DNA of 64,000 nt, from positions 1,997-65,996 of the forward strand of contig MU619317.1 of the NCBI GenBank assembly GCA_025201805.1. The letters are read 5' to 3'. Positions 20,400-32,191 of the stretch are shown one piece after another. The translations under genes and the position numbers were made by a program. Position 1 is the stretch's first letter; each line of letters opens with the position of its first letter. The DNA comes from Parasitella parasitica. Lineage: Eukaryota; Mucoromycota; Mucoromycetes; Mucorales; Mucoraceae. A model generated the notes under the pieces. The model saw only the letters and a program-made list of their open reading frames with translations, was not told the origin of the DNA and ran no database searches.

Positions 20400-23098
20400 T
20401 GGTCAATATATAATTTTTTTCTTCTTCCTCTTCAATTCGGCTATAATATCAATGCAAATGATGGGTGTATGATAGAGCGTGAGATAAAGAGAGATATAGA
20501 AAGAGGAAAGAAAAGTGTAAGAAGCGAAAGAAAAAAGACGTATACAGCAAATACCTGATTGTAAAATCAAAGCTTTTTTTAGCACTACATACCACTGTCC
20601 TGTTTTTAATGATATGGAAGCTGAGAAAACAATCTTTTAAGCACAGGATGTAATTAGGCGGACATAACCTTAATCCATGATCCTATAAAATCGCAACTTA
20701 TTTGTAGTCTTACAATTAAAGCTTTTGTTATGACCAAAAATAATCATGCTTTTGTGTGCAATGATGAGGATCACTCTTTTTTTATTTTCCATGTAAAATC
20801 AGTGATACACGTTAAATTGAATGCTAAAAGAACGATCTATAGTGATACGCTTCACTACAACAATAAAAAGGAGAAGGCGCAAGGTTTTCTCCTTCTTTTT
20901 TGCTTTCATGGTTAATCCCTTGCGCCATGTCGCGATTGATAGAGCAAAGGCGTGCTGTTTCACACAATTGCTTTTTTCTGTGTTCTAAGCTGGGTCTTTT
21001 ATCATTATTTTTTTTTGTCGATTTTTGTATTATTGTTGTAACAAGTATCATGTGCCTGAAAGACAACTACATTAATGAGTGCATGTCAACCAAGTTGTCA
21101 TGACAACCATTGTTATATGTAGCTGCTACGAAGATCTCTCGCATAGAATTTGTAGTGGATATTCATGTCGATCTACCTTATGCACCTGCATATCATCTTG
21201 ATGTTGTCAATTGAAATCAATGATACACATATTTCTTGATAATCACATGAAGGTAGTTTTTAACTAACGGTTACAAGTAATATACTCTACCTGTTTTTAA
21301 TGCATTCCACAAATTATGAGTATTGTTTTCATGATGTATTAAATACTCTTGCAATAATAGCTACTGTATGCTGTATGTTTTCAAGCTTGAAGAAGCTCGT
21401 TTATTTGCGCAAGTAAAGTAACAAAGGTTATGGGTGGTTGTATGTAGCACAAAAAATTGTTCATCAGTGCTACATTTAACCAGATATCGGGATAAGGTTA
21501 CCTGTATATTATTATTACAACGTGCTTCCTTCCTCTCACTATTAAAAAAAAAAAACTTACCTAGCTCTATAAATCTTTTAGTTTTTCCATGTGTTTATTG
21601 TTTAATCTGATCATTTATGAAAAATTGAGATTCGTATGTAGCAGAATATAGACAAGACTACGAAAAAACATGTGTTTATGCTAACTACAGGGTCCATATT
21701 CGGTCCTAACCTTCATCAGATTCGGAGTGTTGCGATGGCTACCTCTCTTATTGTAATACTATCCTTGAATGGATAAGTGTAATATGAAAATGCGTTCATG
21801 ACCATGCCAATTTCATCGTACGATTTTTTGACATGTCAAGAAAGAGGCACTAGTATTTTTTTTTGTAGATTTTATATGTACATACATTGCGTTTTAGCTT
21901 TGTAACCTTTATCACCATTAATAGTAAAAAGACACATGTAAATTCTATAAAGACACGTATATCCGAAGACCAGATGCTAAATCCCACCCAACTACGTGAT
22001 TTTTAACGGTTTCTGGAAAATATAATATTATATGGGTAAAATTGTAAAATATCATAAACAAATACGTTCTATCTTTTCCCTACATTATAAATATCAAAGG
22101 ATTTATACGATAAGCACTCGTTTATAAAATAAAGTGCGCACTCGAATTAGCTTTGTGCTTTTGTGGTAAATAAAATCATCAGCCAGATATCCTCCTTGCA
22201 ATGAAGCGAAATACCACTCTAGAAGATAAGCAGTTTTGACGACATAGGTCTTAACTTCTTTGGCCACAGGTAAAAAGAAAATGACCAACAGTTTCTGAGG
22301 ATTATACATAAAATTCCGTAAAGGCAAATGTATAGATTTGTGTTTTGATGTCAAAAATGAGGTCTGATAAGGGTATGTTTTAGTTGAAAACAAGTGTGGT
22401 CATTCACTCTTAGATGTGTTGGGAATGCTTTTTTAGACATTACTTATACTGGATAAAAACGTGCTTCTTTCCAGTGCAGATTACTCAAATATTTTGCCTG
22501 AAAATTACATCAATATATGCGCTATAACTTACTCTTTGAGTATTAATTAATATGAATTACTCGCTAACTTATTAAATTCGAGAAAAAGTGGCCGAGGCTT
22601 GAAAATTTGCCGTTAATAAACTTGATTTTTGCAGTAAGGTTCGTTAGGAACTTTGAAGCGGTTTTATGATATCGAACTGCGTACAAACTTAATGTATTCC
22701 TTGTTTCAATTTATTAGTATTCCTGATTAGCAGCCTATCAGAACCCGTAATAGGGCGTAAAATAGCAGGCTTTCCCTCTTAGATTCTAAATCTTCTTTTC
22801 CAAGGTGTTTACGTTATAGACAAGATGATATTTGACAAAACCAGAGTGTAAGCATTTACATGGACACAATAAAGAAATTATCATAAAGAAACATATCCTG
22901 CTCATACTAAGTACTGTATCCGCATTAAAAGGCTGAATCATGCGTACAATGCGGGTCCAATTCCTACGTTCAAGGTCTACAGGCCACGTCACATGGTGGG
23001 GAAGGGAGCATAAATAAGAGTTGCACCTGACGTCTACAACTTCTTTATCTTCTCTTTATCCTTCTTTTCCGAATTTATGAAAATTCACAGTATCCAAG
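20400..23098. other. long intergenic region
   Basis: About 2.7 kb of AT-rich DNA with no convincing exon chain. Short open frames (for example minus 22393-22103) lack recognisable motifs or partners. A TATA-like CATAAATAAGAG at about 23008 sits 90 bp before the next gene. Confidence 0.6.
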
Positions 23099-24790
23099 AT
23101 GCTACGTCCGTCAAAGATATTTGTGCCCTTTCATCAGCTTCGGCACTATATTGAAGCAAGGATATCAGAGTTGATGGTCGTTCAGCAGCCGCTAGTAAGG
23201 AACCATCAACCAATAATGCTAAAGAAATACATCACTATGACTACGCATCAACAGCAGCAGCAATTTACTGCATTTTTCTCTAATATTCAGAGATCTCTCG
23301 CACAAAAAGCTTATTTTCAACAAGGACTTCCACCTGTTAGAAGAAATATAGTCAATCAAAAGCTATTACTAAAGGTGATTCAACAGCATTTTCCTGTCGT
23401 TAAGGTCTTTTCTGCACCTTCACTTCATGGACGAATGTGGATTGCATCTGGCAATGGACAGCAGCAATTCCGTACAATGATGTCTGGTGCCTCTGCATCT
23501 AGCGGCAGCTCCACTATTTCTTCTTTTGTGACATGGGGATTTCCTCGAACAACAACTGCCACTGTAGGGTTTGGCCGTAATCCAGCATTTGCTCGGCAAT
23601 TTTCTACTGGTAAATCACCTTCCTGTGTCACGTTGTTTCAAAATACAACAACAAACACTACTTCAGGGCAGTCCAACGTATTTGCCCACATATCCTCTCG
23701 CATTTTCTCTCCTGCTGGAACCAAGGTGAACCAACCTGACTTGAATGAGAAGCAATCTAGGTATGCTTCATTCCATTCCGTTTGTGCCTCTTACGACAGC
23801 AGCCAAGATTCTTCATTCTCATCTCACGATGGTCGTTTCTCTGCTTTCCAAACTAAAGGCACCAAAGGTATGGGAGAACTGGTTAATCGCAATGACCAAG
23901 ATGAATGTTTATGCAGTGCCGATAAATCAAGACATTTGGTTCGTCGTGAATCTGTCTCCTCTTGTAATAAATTATCAAAGCAAAAGCGCTCAAAGAAGAA
24001 TTCCGCCGCTGCCCACAATACCTTAGAATCCATCATTCGTCACGATGATCTTTCCTCATTGCACACTCCAAGTAGCTCAGCTAGCAAGTGCTTGACTAAA
24101 CGTACGAGTAGCAGGCCTCACTCCAAACATCGTCGATTAAAGCACCCACCTGATCAGCATCAACATGTGAGGAGACAAGATGACCATTCATTAACGACAG
24201 TAAAACACGGAGGAGTAACAAAGAAGAAGCCTTCACCATCTTTGTCGACGCCCGTCTTGTCTACTAATACGTATTTATTTATTACCCTGGGCACACTACA
24301 ATTTCTCGACAAGAGAAAGGAATGGTCAACACAAAGCCTTAGTACATCATTCATCGATTCCATCGAACTCATGGCATATGATTACCAAACTCACATCAAC
24401 TATGTCTTGAAAATATTGGATACTTTACAAAAACATGGTAAATTTCGTGTGGTTGCTCGTAAAAGTGAACTGCGCATATACTTTCCTGTTCCTCCCAAAT
24501 CTCGACAAGAAGCAATTGAATTCTTGCGCTCACTCAACATTGTTGATTCGATGTTCAGCTACTTTACTATTGTCGTAGAAGAGTGCCAATTTTTGCTCTC
24601 GCCAGATGACCACAATGATGATTATTTCTCTTTCGTTCCCTCTACAGCAGCAACAGCAAATGATGCTACTGTTGACAACAACTTGACAGACACCGCAATT
24701 GGGCCTGACTACTTTAAAGATCTGCAAATGTTTTTGGATCGTACTGATTACCTGATTGAGACAAGTCCTGCTTTTCGTTCATGTCAATAA
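23099..24790 (+). CDS. unknown protein, Ser/Gln-rich, single exon
   Basis: 563-residue intronless frame; its size, codon use and preceding TATA-like element make it a real gene. The N-terminus is basic and poor in acidic residues (MLRPSKIFVPFHQLRHYIEA), which could be a mitochondrial presequence. A Gln run occurs near residues 50-55. The centre (about 130-340) is Ser/Thr-rich, with GFGRNPAFARQFSTGK and a basic, His-rich stretch at about 320-365. The C-terminal 170 residues look folded: LFITLGTLQFL, then FRVVARKSELRIYFPVPP and FLRSLNIVDSMF, ending in acidic sequence. From memory the RQFSTG segment and the C-terminal layout resemble ascomycete proteins labelled casein kinase II beta 2 or stress-response; that is weak and should not be used as a functional name. 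Confidence 0.8.
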   Translation: MLRPSKIFVPFHQLRHYIEARISELMVVQQPLVRNHQPIMLKKYITMTTHQQQQQFTAFFSNIQRSLAQKAYFQQGLPPVRRNIVNQKLLLKVIQQHFPVVKVFSAPSLHGRMWIASGNGQQQFRTMMSGASASSGSSTISSFVTWGFPRTTTATVGFGRNPAFARQFSTGKSPSCVTLFQNTTTNTTSGQSNVFAHISSRIFSPAGTKVNQPDLNEKQSRYASFHSVCASYDSSQDSSFSSHDGRFSAFQTKGTKGMGELVNRNDQDECLCSADKSRHLVRRESVSSCNKLSKQKRSKKNSAAAHNTLESIIRHDDLSSLHTPSSSASKCLTKRTSSRPHSKHRRLKHPPDQHQHVRRQDDHSLTTVKHGGVTKKKPSPSLSTPVLSTNTYLFITLGTLQFLDKRKEWSTQSLSTSFIDSIELMAYDYQTHINYVLKILDTLQKHGKFRVVARKSELRIYFPVPPKSRQEAIEFLRSLNIVDSMFSYFTIVVEECQFLLSPDDHNDDYFSFVPSTAATANDATVDNNLTDTAIGPDYFKDLQMFLDRTDYLIETSPAFRSCQ

Positions 24791-25475
24791 GCATATTGTT
24801 TCTATCATTTAAAAGATATTTACTCACTTTTTCTTCGTTCTTTTTTATATATCTATTTATTCGTCTTTTACTGCTAAATATTTACGATAATAAAGATTGC
24901 GATTATCACCACCGATTTGATTTTACCATTAATTAGCGGACTAATGATATTTTGGTTCAGTGTAATTTTGCGCAAGCGTAATTGATCTTATCTACTAAGG
25001 AATTGAGATATATAAAGGATCCCACAGTTCTTTATTTCCACAATTTCATATACTGATCGTCAATTAATCAGCGTATGGGGTGTGCTTGGTACATATATAC
25101 ACGCTATGTATAATAATATATTTGACTGCTAAGCAGGTCCCCTTTTGTTGTTTGACAATCCTGGTTATGATTCTTTATTGCGTTACATTACAGCAAGCCT
25201 TTTGAATGCAGTTTAATGTTAAGATTCTCACCATTCATTCTGTTTAACACCAACATTTTCAATTCAACACTCAACAAATAATAGGTTAATATACGAATAT
25301 AATCGTCATTCCTTTGTTTTTTACTTAGCCCACCACTAACATATAGTTTCTTTCTAGGGCTTTTCACAAACTTATTATACAGTACTGTATTAAAGAAACT
25401 CACAACTGACTGTGACTTTGTTTGTTGTTCGTCAAAATTTTTCTTTTTCGCGTGTTTTTTATTGCCATCTCAACA
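24791..25475. other. intergenic
   Basis: AT-rich spacer with no supported gene; T-rich sequence after 24790 is a likely 3' end region. Confidence 0.6.
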
Positions 25476-27299
25476 ATGTCAAATTCAGAAGCATCAACTC
25501 TGGAAGAACTGACTTCAGATGACCCCTTTTGGCAGGAACATGATGAAGGTAAGTGTTGATTGCTAAAATAAAATAAGTACTGGCTTCCTTATCATCCTTA
25601 ATTATAGAGATAGAAGCCGCCATTCATTCATTAATCGCAGCTGGAATGTCGATCACAATTGCCAAGATCACAGACCAATTGACAGACCAAATAGTAGCGT
25701 CTTACGATAATACAACATCCCTCTTTGTCTACAAGTCAAGCTGGTGCATTAGAATTGCGCAAATATTAGCTAAATTTGATATTGCTTATGTAGGTTTAGC
25801 ATTTAAATTAAAATTGTTCTTGTCACTGATTTTTTTGTAGAACAAAAGTCGCCCTAATTGGGAAAACATTTCAATGCTAATTAATGATAAGCGACTTGGA
25901 TTAGTGCATCCCGCTACCAAACAATTTCAAAACTTTGCCCTTCCTTAGCTCCTTCAATAATATCAGCACTCACCAGTTCAGATTCTTATTCGTCAAGCAG
26001 CAGCAAGCAAATCAAATTGTCACCTCTTCAAAAAGGAATTATAGTAGATATGTTTGCCAAGTTGAATGAAACTAAAATGTGGAGACTATCTACAGGTACA
26101 GTTGTCGAACAACAAATGAAAATGTTTGCACTTGAGTGCAACTTTGAGCAGTAAGTATAAAACATGTATTATTTTTGAGATAATGACAAACTCAGAAGTT
26201 TTTGTTTCAAGCCCTGTGCATTCGATGGTATTAGATGTCAGTGACAAAAGCTGGTTGAAGTACTTTACACCTGAAGAAATTCGAGAAATTAAGAATCATC
26301 AAAAGAAAGTACTTGTAGATTTGCCTTCTACAATTGAAGACTATATAAAGAAACTTCGTGAGTGTCAAGACGTTACTGTGTTGAAATCAATGTTGAAGCA
26401 AGAGTCAAGCGATCCTGGTTGCGAATGGATAAGATCCTCTCTCCTCCGATTTATCCATCTCTTCAAATGTAATTACTTACCTTTATCAACGCAAACAGAA
26501 GGCGACATACTTCGCCGAATTTGGTTTTTTGTTGATACTGCCTTTGACTATTCAAAGATTGATTGCCGAGGGTATTGTATAAATGCTTAACTTTATCATG
26601 AGTTTTATTTACTAATTATTTTCTGTTTTGATATAATATAGAGGGGAAAAGGCCAGCAAGTCCTCGTCTGCTGGTCGTAATGCCCAAAGAGTTTTAGCTG
26701 GAGAGGACAAGATGGAGAGTAAAAGAATGGGAAGAAAAGTAGATTTACTCTTCCTCCGCCAAAGACTTGAGTACGGTTGTGCTGAGTGCGGTCGGTACGA
26801 CAACCAAACCAAAGAATTGTACGACGGTTCATTTAAGATGTTAAAGGTTTTAAAAGACATGATTTATAGCTTGTATAAATCAGCTCCCACTTCACTTCGT
26901 GAATTGACTCTTATAGGATTTTTAATGTTCGGTAAGTGCAGATTTGCGTTTTATTTATTTCATCATCATTTGCTAACACCATTATGATTGTACCCAGAGA
27001 CAAAGTTTACACTTGTTACCTGCGATATACCAATGGGGTACGTTACAAGAGCAACCCCTTTCAAATCAATTGACTTGCCTGAGGAAGCTGACGACCTCAC
27101 CAATCAATTGCTTTCTATATTAAAAGCAGTGTACAGAGCAAGATTGACCATGGAACAAACGAACAGAAAAGTAAGAAAAGAAGTAGTGGAAGTTGACGAA
27201 CAATCTGAAGAAGATTCTATTATTATCGGTCCTTCTTTCAACATCGAACCAAATAGCAGCAAGAGAAGAAAAAGTAATGGAGGAAGTACAGAAGATTAA
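25476..27299 (+). pseudogene. Mucorales-type multicopy gene, possible PD-(D/E)XK nuclease, probably frameshifted
   Basis: Exon chain: 25476-25548, 25608 to about 25790, about 25842-26150 (containing the frame problem), 26212-26571, 26642-26931 and 26998-27299. Splice sites are good and most exons join in frame. In the third exon the frame reading ENISMLINDKRLGLVHPATK meets TAG at about 25946, while the downstream coding sequence (KLSPLQKGIIVDMFAKLNE) lies in another frame, so a small indel near 25930-25945 is likely. Later parts show EHPVHSMVLDV, MGRKVDLLFLRQRLEYGCAE and a C-terminal basic tail KRRK. The GRKVDLLF...E..CAECGR segment, followed by KMLKVLKDM, looks like the core of a PD-(D/E)XK nuclease fold; that is inference. 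Similar genes are, to my knowledge, numerous in Mucorales genomes and often near transposons. Confidence 0.55.
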
Positions 27300-27383
27300 A
27301 TAAAATAAAGCATTTTATTGGGTAAATTTTTTATTTTTTTTTTATTTTTCGCTTTTTTTAAGAAGACCGTTTTGCTTCTTCAA

Positions 27384-27713
27384 TTAAATTAAAATGTATG
27401 ATTGGCCAGAACATCCGTATACATCGAAAAGGTTGTTGTCAAAACTAGAATCCTCGTCTGTCCTGCCCTCTCCACTCTGCTTCCATAAAGCGTGGGCAGC
27501 AGGGTGTTGCTCACTCAGCAACTTGAGAATCCTTGCTGACATGACCGGGACTGTCTTGTGCGTGGCATTGACAGAACAAAATTAGGCTACCACCATGCCA
27601 GCAATGATGCTGCCAGTGAGTTGCAACGCCTTGCCGTCAGCATCTCCACCTAGCCAACCAAACAACATGGTGGCACCATGTATGGTGAGAAAGTGGATCA
27701 GTCTCCCAGCGCT
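27384..27713 (-). pseudogene. GC-rich open stretch with one in-frame stop, unknown
   Basis: Read on the minus strand, 27713-27384 is one frame of about 109 codons broken only by a TAA at 27582-27584. The conceptual peptide looks protein-like (MLFGWLGGDADGKALQL before the stop, ARILKLLSEQHPAAHALWKQ after it). Base composition is visibly richer in G+C than the flanking AT-rich DNA. I recognise no family. It could be a gene remnant, possibly cargo of the adjoining Helitrons. Confidence 0.35.
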
Positions 27714-28079
27714 TTAAAGATTTACTCAATTTTGAAAGCTCCTTCCTTGTTTTTAAATTTTTAATTAAAATTATTAAAATGGGGTATTCACTTGTATATC
27801 GAATCCATTGGCTGAAATGTTTTTTATTTTTGCTATTTGAATATCTGACTTTTGTAAAATGATTAGGTAGTTAACAAGTTAGTTCACAGTCCCAGGGCTT
27901 AAAAAGCAAAAATCACTGCTTAAATAAAAAGTTATCGAGTTACGGGATAAACATTCAGGGCCGAAATATACTTCTGATCTTTTAAGAAATCTTAATATGC
28001 TCAGTTCGAATAGTACAGAAGAGAGTAGGATACAGCATACTTATTATGAGCTTCTAAAATTAATTTTCAGATCGAGTAG

Positions 28080-29275
28080 TAGCTGTTAGATGTTCATCTT
28101 GCGGGGGAGAGGGTCATAGAAGAAGAACTCATAGAGATTGTGTCCCATGAACTCAAGTAACGGCAACAACGTAGCAAGTCCAATTGATGAGGCTGCACAC
28201 CAACATGCGTGTGCAACGAGCCCTTGAATCAAATGACAACAACCTTGCTGCTGAATTGCAACAGTTTGCTGAATACCTTTTTCAGGTTGGCCAAGGAGCT
28301 ATTCCTACTCTTAGACTACCTGAAAATAGATCAACAAACCTCATTCCAATCCCTCAAGATATGCTTCTTCCAGGTGATAACCTGTTGAACTTAATTAGAA
28401 GCATCTACTTTGACATTGCAATTAGCGCATTAGATCCTGAGTATTTTGTTGAAAGGGCTATCTTAACTGCAAAGAACAAAGATGTCAAAGTCATCAACAA
28501 TCTGCTCTTACAATGTCTTCCAGGCCATACAATATCCTATGTTAGCCATGATTGCACTTTAGATGAAGAACGTCAGATAGAGATGCCAGTGGAGATTTTA
28601 AACACCATAGAGAATAGTTCTCTGCCACCCATCAACTCAATCTGAAAATTGGCTCCCCAGTAATGGTTATTCGAAACATTGACCCTGCCGCTGGGATTTG
28701 CAATGGCACAAGATTGATTGTCAAATCGCTGAAAACAAATGTTATTGAAGCTACCATTGCTACTGGCCCAAACAAAAATGGTATAGCTCTGATTTCGAGA
28801 ATCAAGTTTATCAGCTTGGCCACTGAAGGGTATAATTCCCAGTTGACTTTCAAAGGGTTCAATTTCCCATGAGATTAGCATTTGGCATGACCATTAACAA
28901 GACACAAGGCCAAGCACTCAGCTCTGTAGGTTTATATTTGCCGTGCCATGTTTTTGGTCATGGTCAATTATATGTAGCTTTGTCCCGTGTTCGAAAACCC
29001 AGATCATTGAAGTTGATGATTCCTTCCGAAATCTCAGAAATAGAAGATCAAGTTGGCAAATTCACCAACAATGTTGTCTTCCGAGAAGTTTTTCAGCAAT
29101 CGTATTAAAAAAAAAAAGAATCTGTAACACTTCGAATGAAGAATGAGAAATCGTCTATTTAGTTTACCAAGCTTTGCATTAAATGGGATGGCCCGCTGCA
29201 GGCGTGAGCTGTGCACCCCCCCCCCATTGGAACAAAGGTCGAAAAAAATTACCGTAGTTCGGGGGTGGAGGCAGC
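28080..29275 (+). mobile_element. Helitron deletion derivative 1
   Basis: Two ends of a Helitron transposase are joined: an N-terminal zinc motif at 28095-28150 (CSSCGGEGH...HRDC) and the C-terminal Pif1-type helicase at 28184-29108. Everything between (Rep domain and most helicase motifs) is missing. The terminal region, about 29183-29275, shares GGTCGA...TTACCGTAG and a final CAGCTCGT with the end of the second copy at about 31690-31800, so these are probably family 3' termini. Exact ends were not fixed. Confidence 0.65.
28184..29108 (+). pseudogene. Helitron Pif1-like helicase, C-terminal remnant
   Basis: Reading frames 28184-28645, 28663-28872 and 28869-29108 cover the C-terminal part of a rolling-circle Helitron helicase with two frame breaks. 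Visible signatures are LHTNMRV (start of the C-terminal helicase block), LIPIPQDML, VIRNIDPAAGICNGTRLIV and the final Pif1 motif MTINKTQGQAL followed by GQLYVALSRVRKP. Order and spacing match the other copy at 30797-31618. The ATP-binding Walker motifs and Rep HUH nuclease are absent, so it is inactive. Confidence 0.8.
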
Positions 29276-29643
29276 TCGTACCCTTATAATAAAATAATGA
29301 ATTACTAAAGTTGTGGTATACAAGGGGTATCCTTAGGGATTAGCACCACGTATACAGTACTAGACGTTGACACTAAAAGAAAGTTTACTGCCATTGTCTG
29401 GTGCGAACTACCACCATCATATAAATCTCATCCTCCTCGCTGTTATCTACCTTTCTCTCATTTTTACCAACAACTGCAATTGGTAAAAATTATCTGGTTC
29501 ATACAGTTTATTAAGCTAGAAATCACAGTCTATAATTAACCTCAAAAGAGACTCCTCAAATTATATCGTATCATAATAAATCTTATAATAAAAGGTACCG
29601 AGGATTTGATTAGAAATCGCAGTGTTATAACAAATTATAGTGT

Positions 29644-30760
29644 ATGCGAAGGCGTCCCTCCTCTGATTCTGGTAAAAAAAAAGCAGGCCCTAGCCACCGG
29701 CAAACCAAGCGCTGTACTTCATGCCATATATTAGGTCATAAGAGAAAATCACATAATTCATGTCCTAACAATCCAAAAAACAGTGGTATCCTTATAAATG
29801 ATACAAATGCTGACGCTCAATCTGCTACAGAAAGTGACATGACCCCCACGCCCCAAGCCAGTGTAACTAGATGTGCCTCATGTCAGCAATTAGGGCATTC
29901 AAGAAATACGCACAGTTTTTGCCCTAATAACCCAAGAAATAATTTAAATTAGTTTGAAAGCACAACAGGCTCTGCTGACCCAACAAACTCAACACGACGT
30001 CCAAGAGCAACAAATGCTTCTGCCACACGAAATATTGCAAAAGATCCACAAGATTGCCCACTGAGAGAGATGACCGTGGCCGTATGAGCGTGGAGTGTAC
30101 TGGCTGTGGGGCCCTGATGTGGGTGGTAGAGAGAATCAAAACATCATCTAATACCAACCCTAGATTTCAACTATATGCTGTGCAAACAGCTCTTTCAAAC
30201 TTAAACCTCTTAAGCCAACACCTCCTTTGATTGCTGATTTGCTAACAGAATCAACAAGCAAAGGTAGAGAGTTTAGAACGAATATAAGAACTTATAACAG
30301 TGCATTGAGTTTTGCTTCAATGAGAGTTAAGAAAAAAACAAATCAGACTGCAAGAGAACAAGAGATCTCGAGAGAACAAGAAATTCGAGGTAGTGGAGTA
30401 TATACCTTTAAATTGCACGGAAGTGCGTACCACTTAATGGGCAGTGGTTTACCTGCGGCTGGAGAACGCCCAACATTCTCTCAGATTTACATCTATGATG
30501 CTGATAATGAGTTGGACAATCGGCATGCTCACACGAGCCATATTTCGAGAAATACATTGGGAAAACTACAAGCATTGATGCATGAGATAAACCCATTTGT
30601 AGAGCATTACAAGTACATGTCTCAAATTGCCTATGAGATAGCAGATAAACAGCAAACCAATAATGTGGGAATCCAGAGACTTCCCAACCTCAAGCGAATC
30701 TTCCGTGCGGATGGTACTCCCGATAGAAGGAGGTATAACAGGCCATTGAGTACATATTAG
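29644..30760 (+). pseudogene. Helitron transposase N-terminal region
   Basis: The first frame (29644-29952) has two copies of a C-x2-C-x4-H-x4-H-x2-C zinc motif: CTSCHILGHKRKSHNSC and CASCQQLGHSRNTHSFC. The next block includes the CTGCGALMW motif typical just upstream of the Helitron-like N domain, then (30227-30760) FRTNIRTYNSALSFASM, YTFKLHGSAYHLMGSGLP and FSQIYIYDADNE, all signatures of that domain. Frame changes between 29952 and 30227 and a stop at 30758 show decay. The HUH endonuclease that should follow is deleted. Confidence 0.85.
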
Positions 30761-30796
30761 CTTGCTCATCAACTGCAAACTTTTACCAATTATCGT

Positions 30797-31618
30797 TTGC
30801 GTGTTGGTAACGGTGAGGTTCCAGGATTCAGGTTTAACGGCAATGATTTTGCTCCTGCTGCTGACACCGATTATATTCCCGTGTCATTGGATGTAATGAT
30901 TCCTGGTACCAACCTGTATTCTCTAATCGATAGTACACTCCCACTTTTGGGTAAAGCGGGTGTTGATAAGATATCCCGTCCCTGGGTAGACATGCTCACA
31001 AACTCATTTTTCATGACACTCATGAACGCCAATGACCAGATTTTAAATGGTATCATGCTTGCTCAAATTCCTGGCCAAGAGGTCATATATCGTAGTGCTG
31101 ATAAATGTTCCTCTGAGGTAGCTCAAGTACAATATCCCCCAGGAATGATGAACAGCATTGACGTTGGTGGTCTTCCTCCTCACCTACTGAAACTTAAACA
31201 GCATTGTCCTATAATCCTGTTGAGAAACATAAGCCCATCTATCGGTCCTTGTAACGGTACAAGATTGATAATCGAGGCCCTTCTCCCAAATGTTATTTCT
31301 GCAAGAATCATTTCAGGTTCCAAAATTGGTAATGTGGTCCTTTTTCCAAAAATATCACCTGATGAGTCCCCTATCAGCTTCCAAAGACACCAATTTCCCA
31401 TTAGGCTCGCCTCTGCAATGTCTGTAAACAAGGCTCAAGGACAGACTTTAAAAAAGGTGGGGCCTGTATTTTCCCATGGCCAATTATATTTTGCTCTCCC
31501 GAGAGTCCAAAATCCTAGCTCTATAAAAGTTCTTATAGAGCAATCTGAAGATGAGAAGCAAAAACGAATTTTATTCAATTGCACAAGAAATGCCGTCTTT
31601 ACTGAAGTCTTCCTTTAA
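30797..31618 (+). pseudogene. Helitron Pif1-like helicase, C-terminal part
   Basis: 273 codons open to the stop at 31616-31618. Starts in the block preceding the C-terminal helicase (RVGNGEVPGF, then DYIPVSLDVMIPGTNL) and includes ILLRNISPSIGPCNGTRLII and MSVNKAQGQTLKKVGP with GQLYFALPRVQNP, the end of a Pif1-family helicase. The conserved ALSRV appears here as ALPRV, a substitution in a motif important for DNA unwinding. The N-terminal helicase half is missing. Confidence 0.85.
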
Positions 31619-32191
31619 GACAGTACAATCACTATGACATACTACTTCCTCTTATATTCCATAAATATAATAAAATTTCATTTATTTCGGAGACTGGCTG
31701 CCTCTCAGAGCGAGATGGACCCCTCGTAAACGAAGGTCGATTTTTACCGTAGCGTAGCGAAGGTGCAAAAATCACCAGAGTGGGCGGGGTGACCAGCTCG
31801 TTATTTATATAACACATAACGGAGAACACGCTTTAGGATTATATTGTAACTGCTTAAGTCTGAAGATTTTCTCTGCAGGTATCTTTTACCAGAAAAGCGA
31901 AATACTAATCTAGCAAGATTTATAAATTCTTTAGGTTAAAAATAACGAAATGAGCAGAAGAAGTATGCAAAATAGGAAATTTTTATTAACTGTTACAAAC
32001 TTATTCTTACTGTAAAATTAAAGAATTGTATCTCTCTTAGCTTCAAAGCAATAAGTGCTTCTACTAACAGAAGTAACCACGTGAAGGTGGGGATACGTAT
32101 ACTCCTAAAAAGTGTTAAAAAGAAAAAAAAAAGCCAATTGTGTTATGAAACATAAGACAATTTACTTTGAAAGAATAGAAAAAGAAAAGTT

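Larger units (their letters stand above)
29600..31805 (+). mobile_element. Helitron deletion derivative 2
   Basis: Carries zinc motifs (29644-29952), the Helitron-like N-terminal domain (about 30080-30760) and, directly joined, the C-terminal helicase (30797-31618); the Rep HUH nuclease and central helicase are missing. Its 3' region (about 31690-31800) has hairpin-like GGTGCAAAAATCACC and ends in CAGCTCGT, as in derivative 1. A precise 5' terminus was not identified. Confidence 0.65.

Noticed and set aside
22103-22393. 96-codon minus frame in the long intergenic region
   Set aside because: No recognisable domain, no exon partners and no convincing start context.
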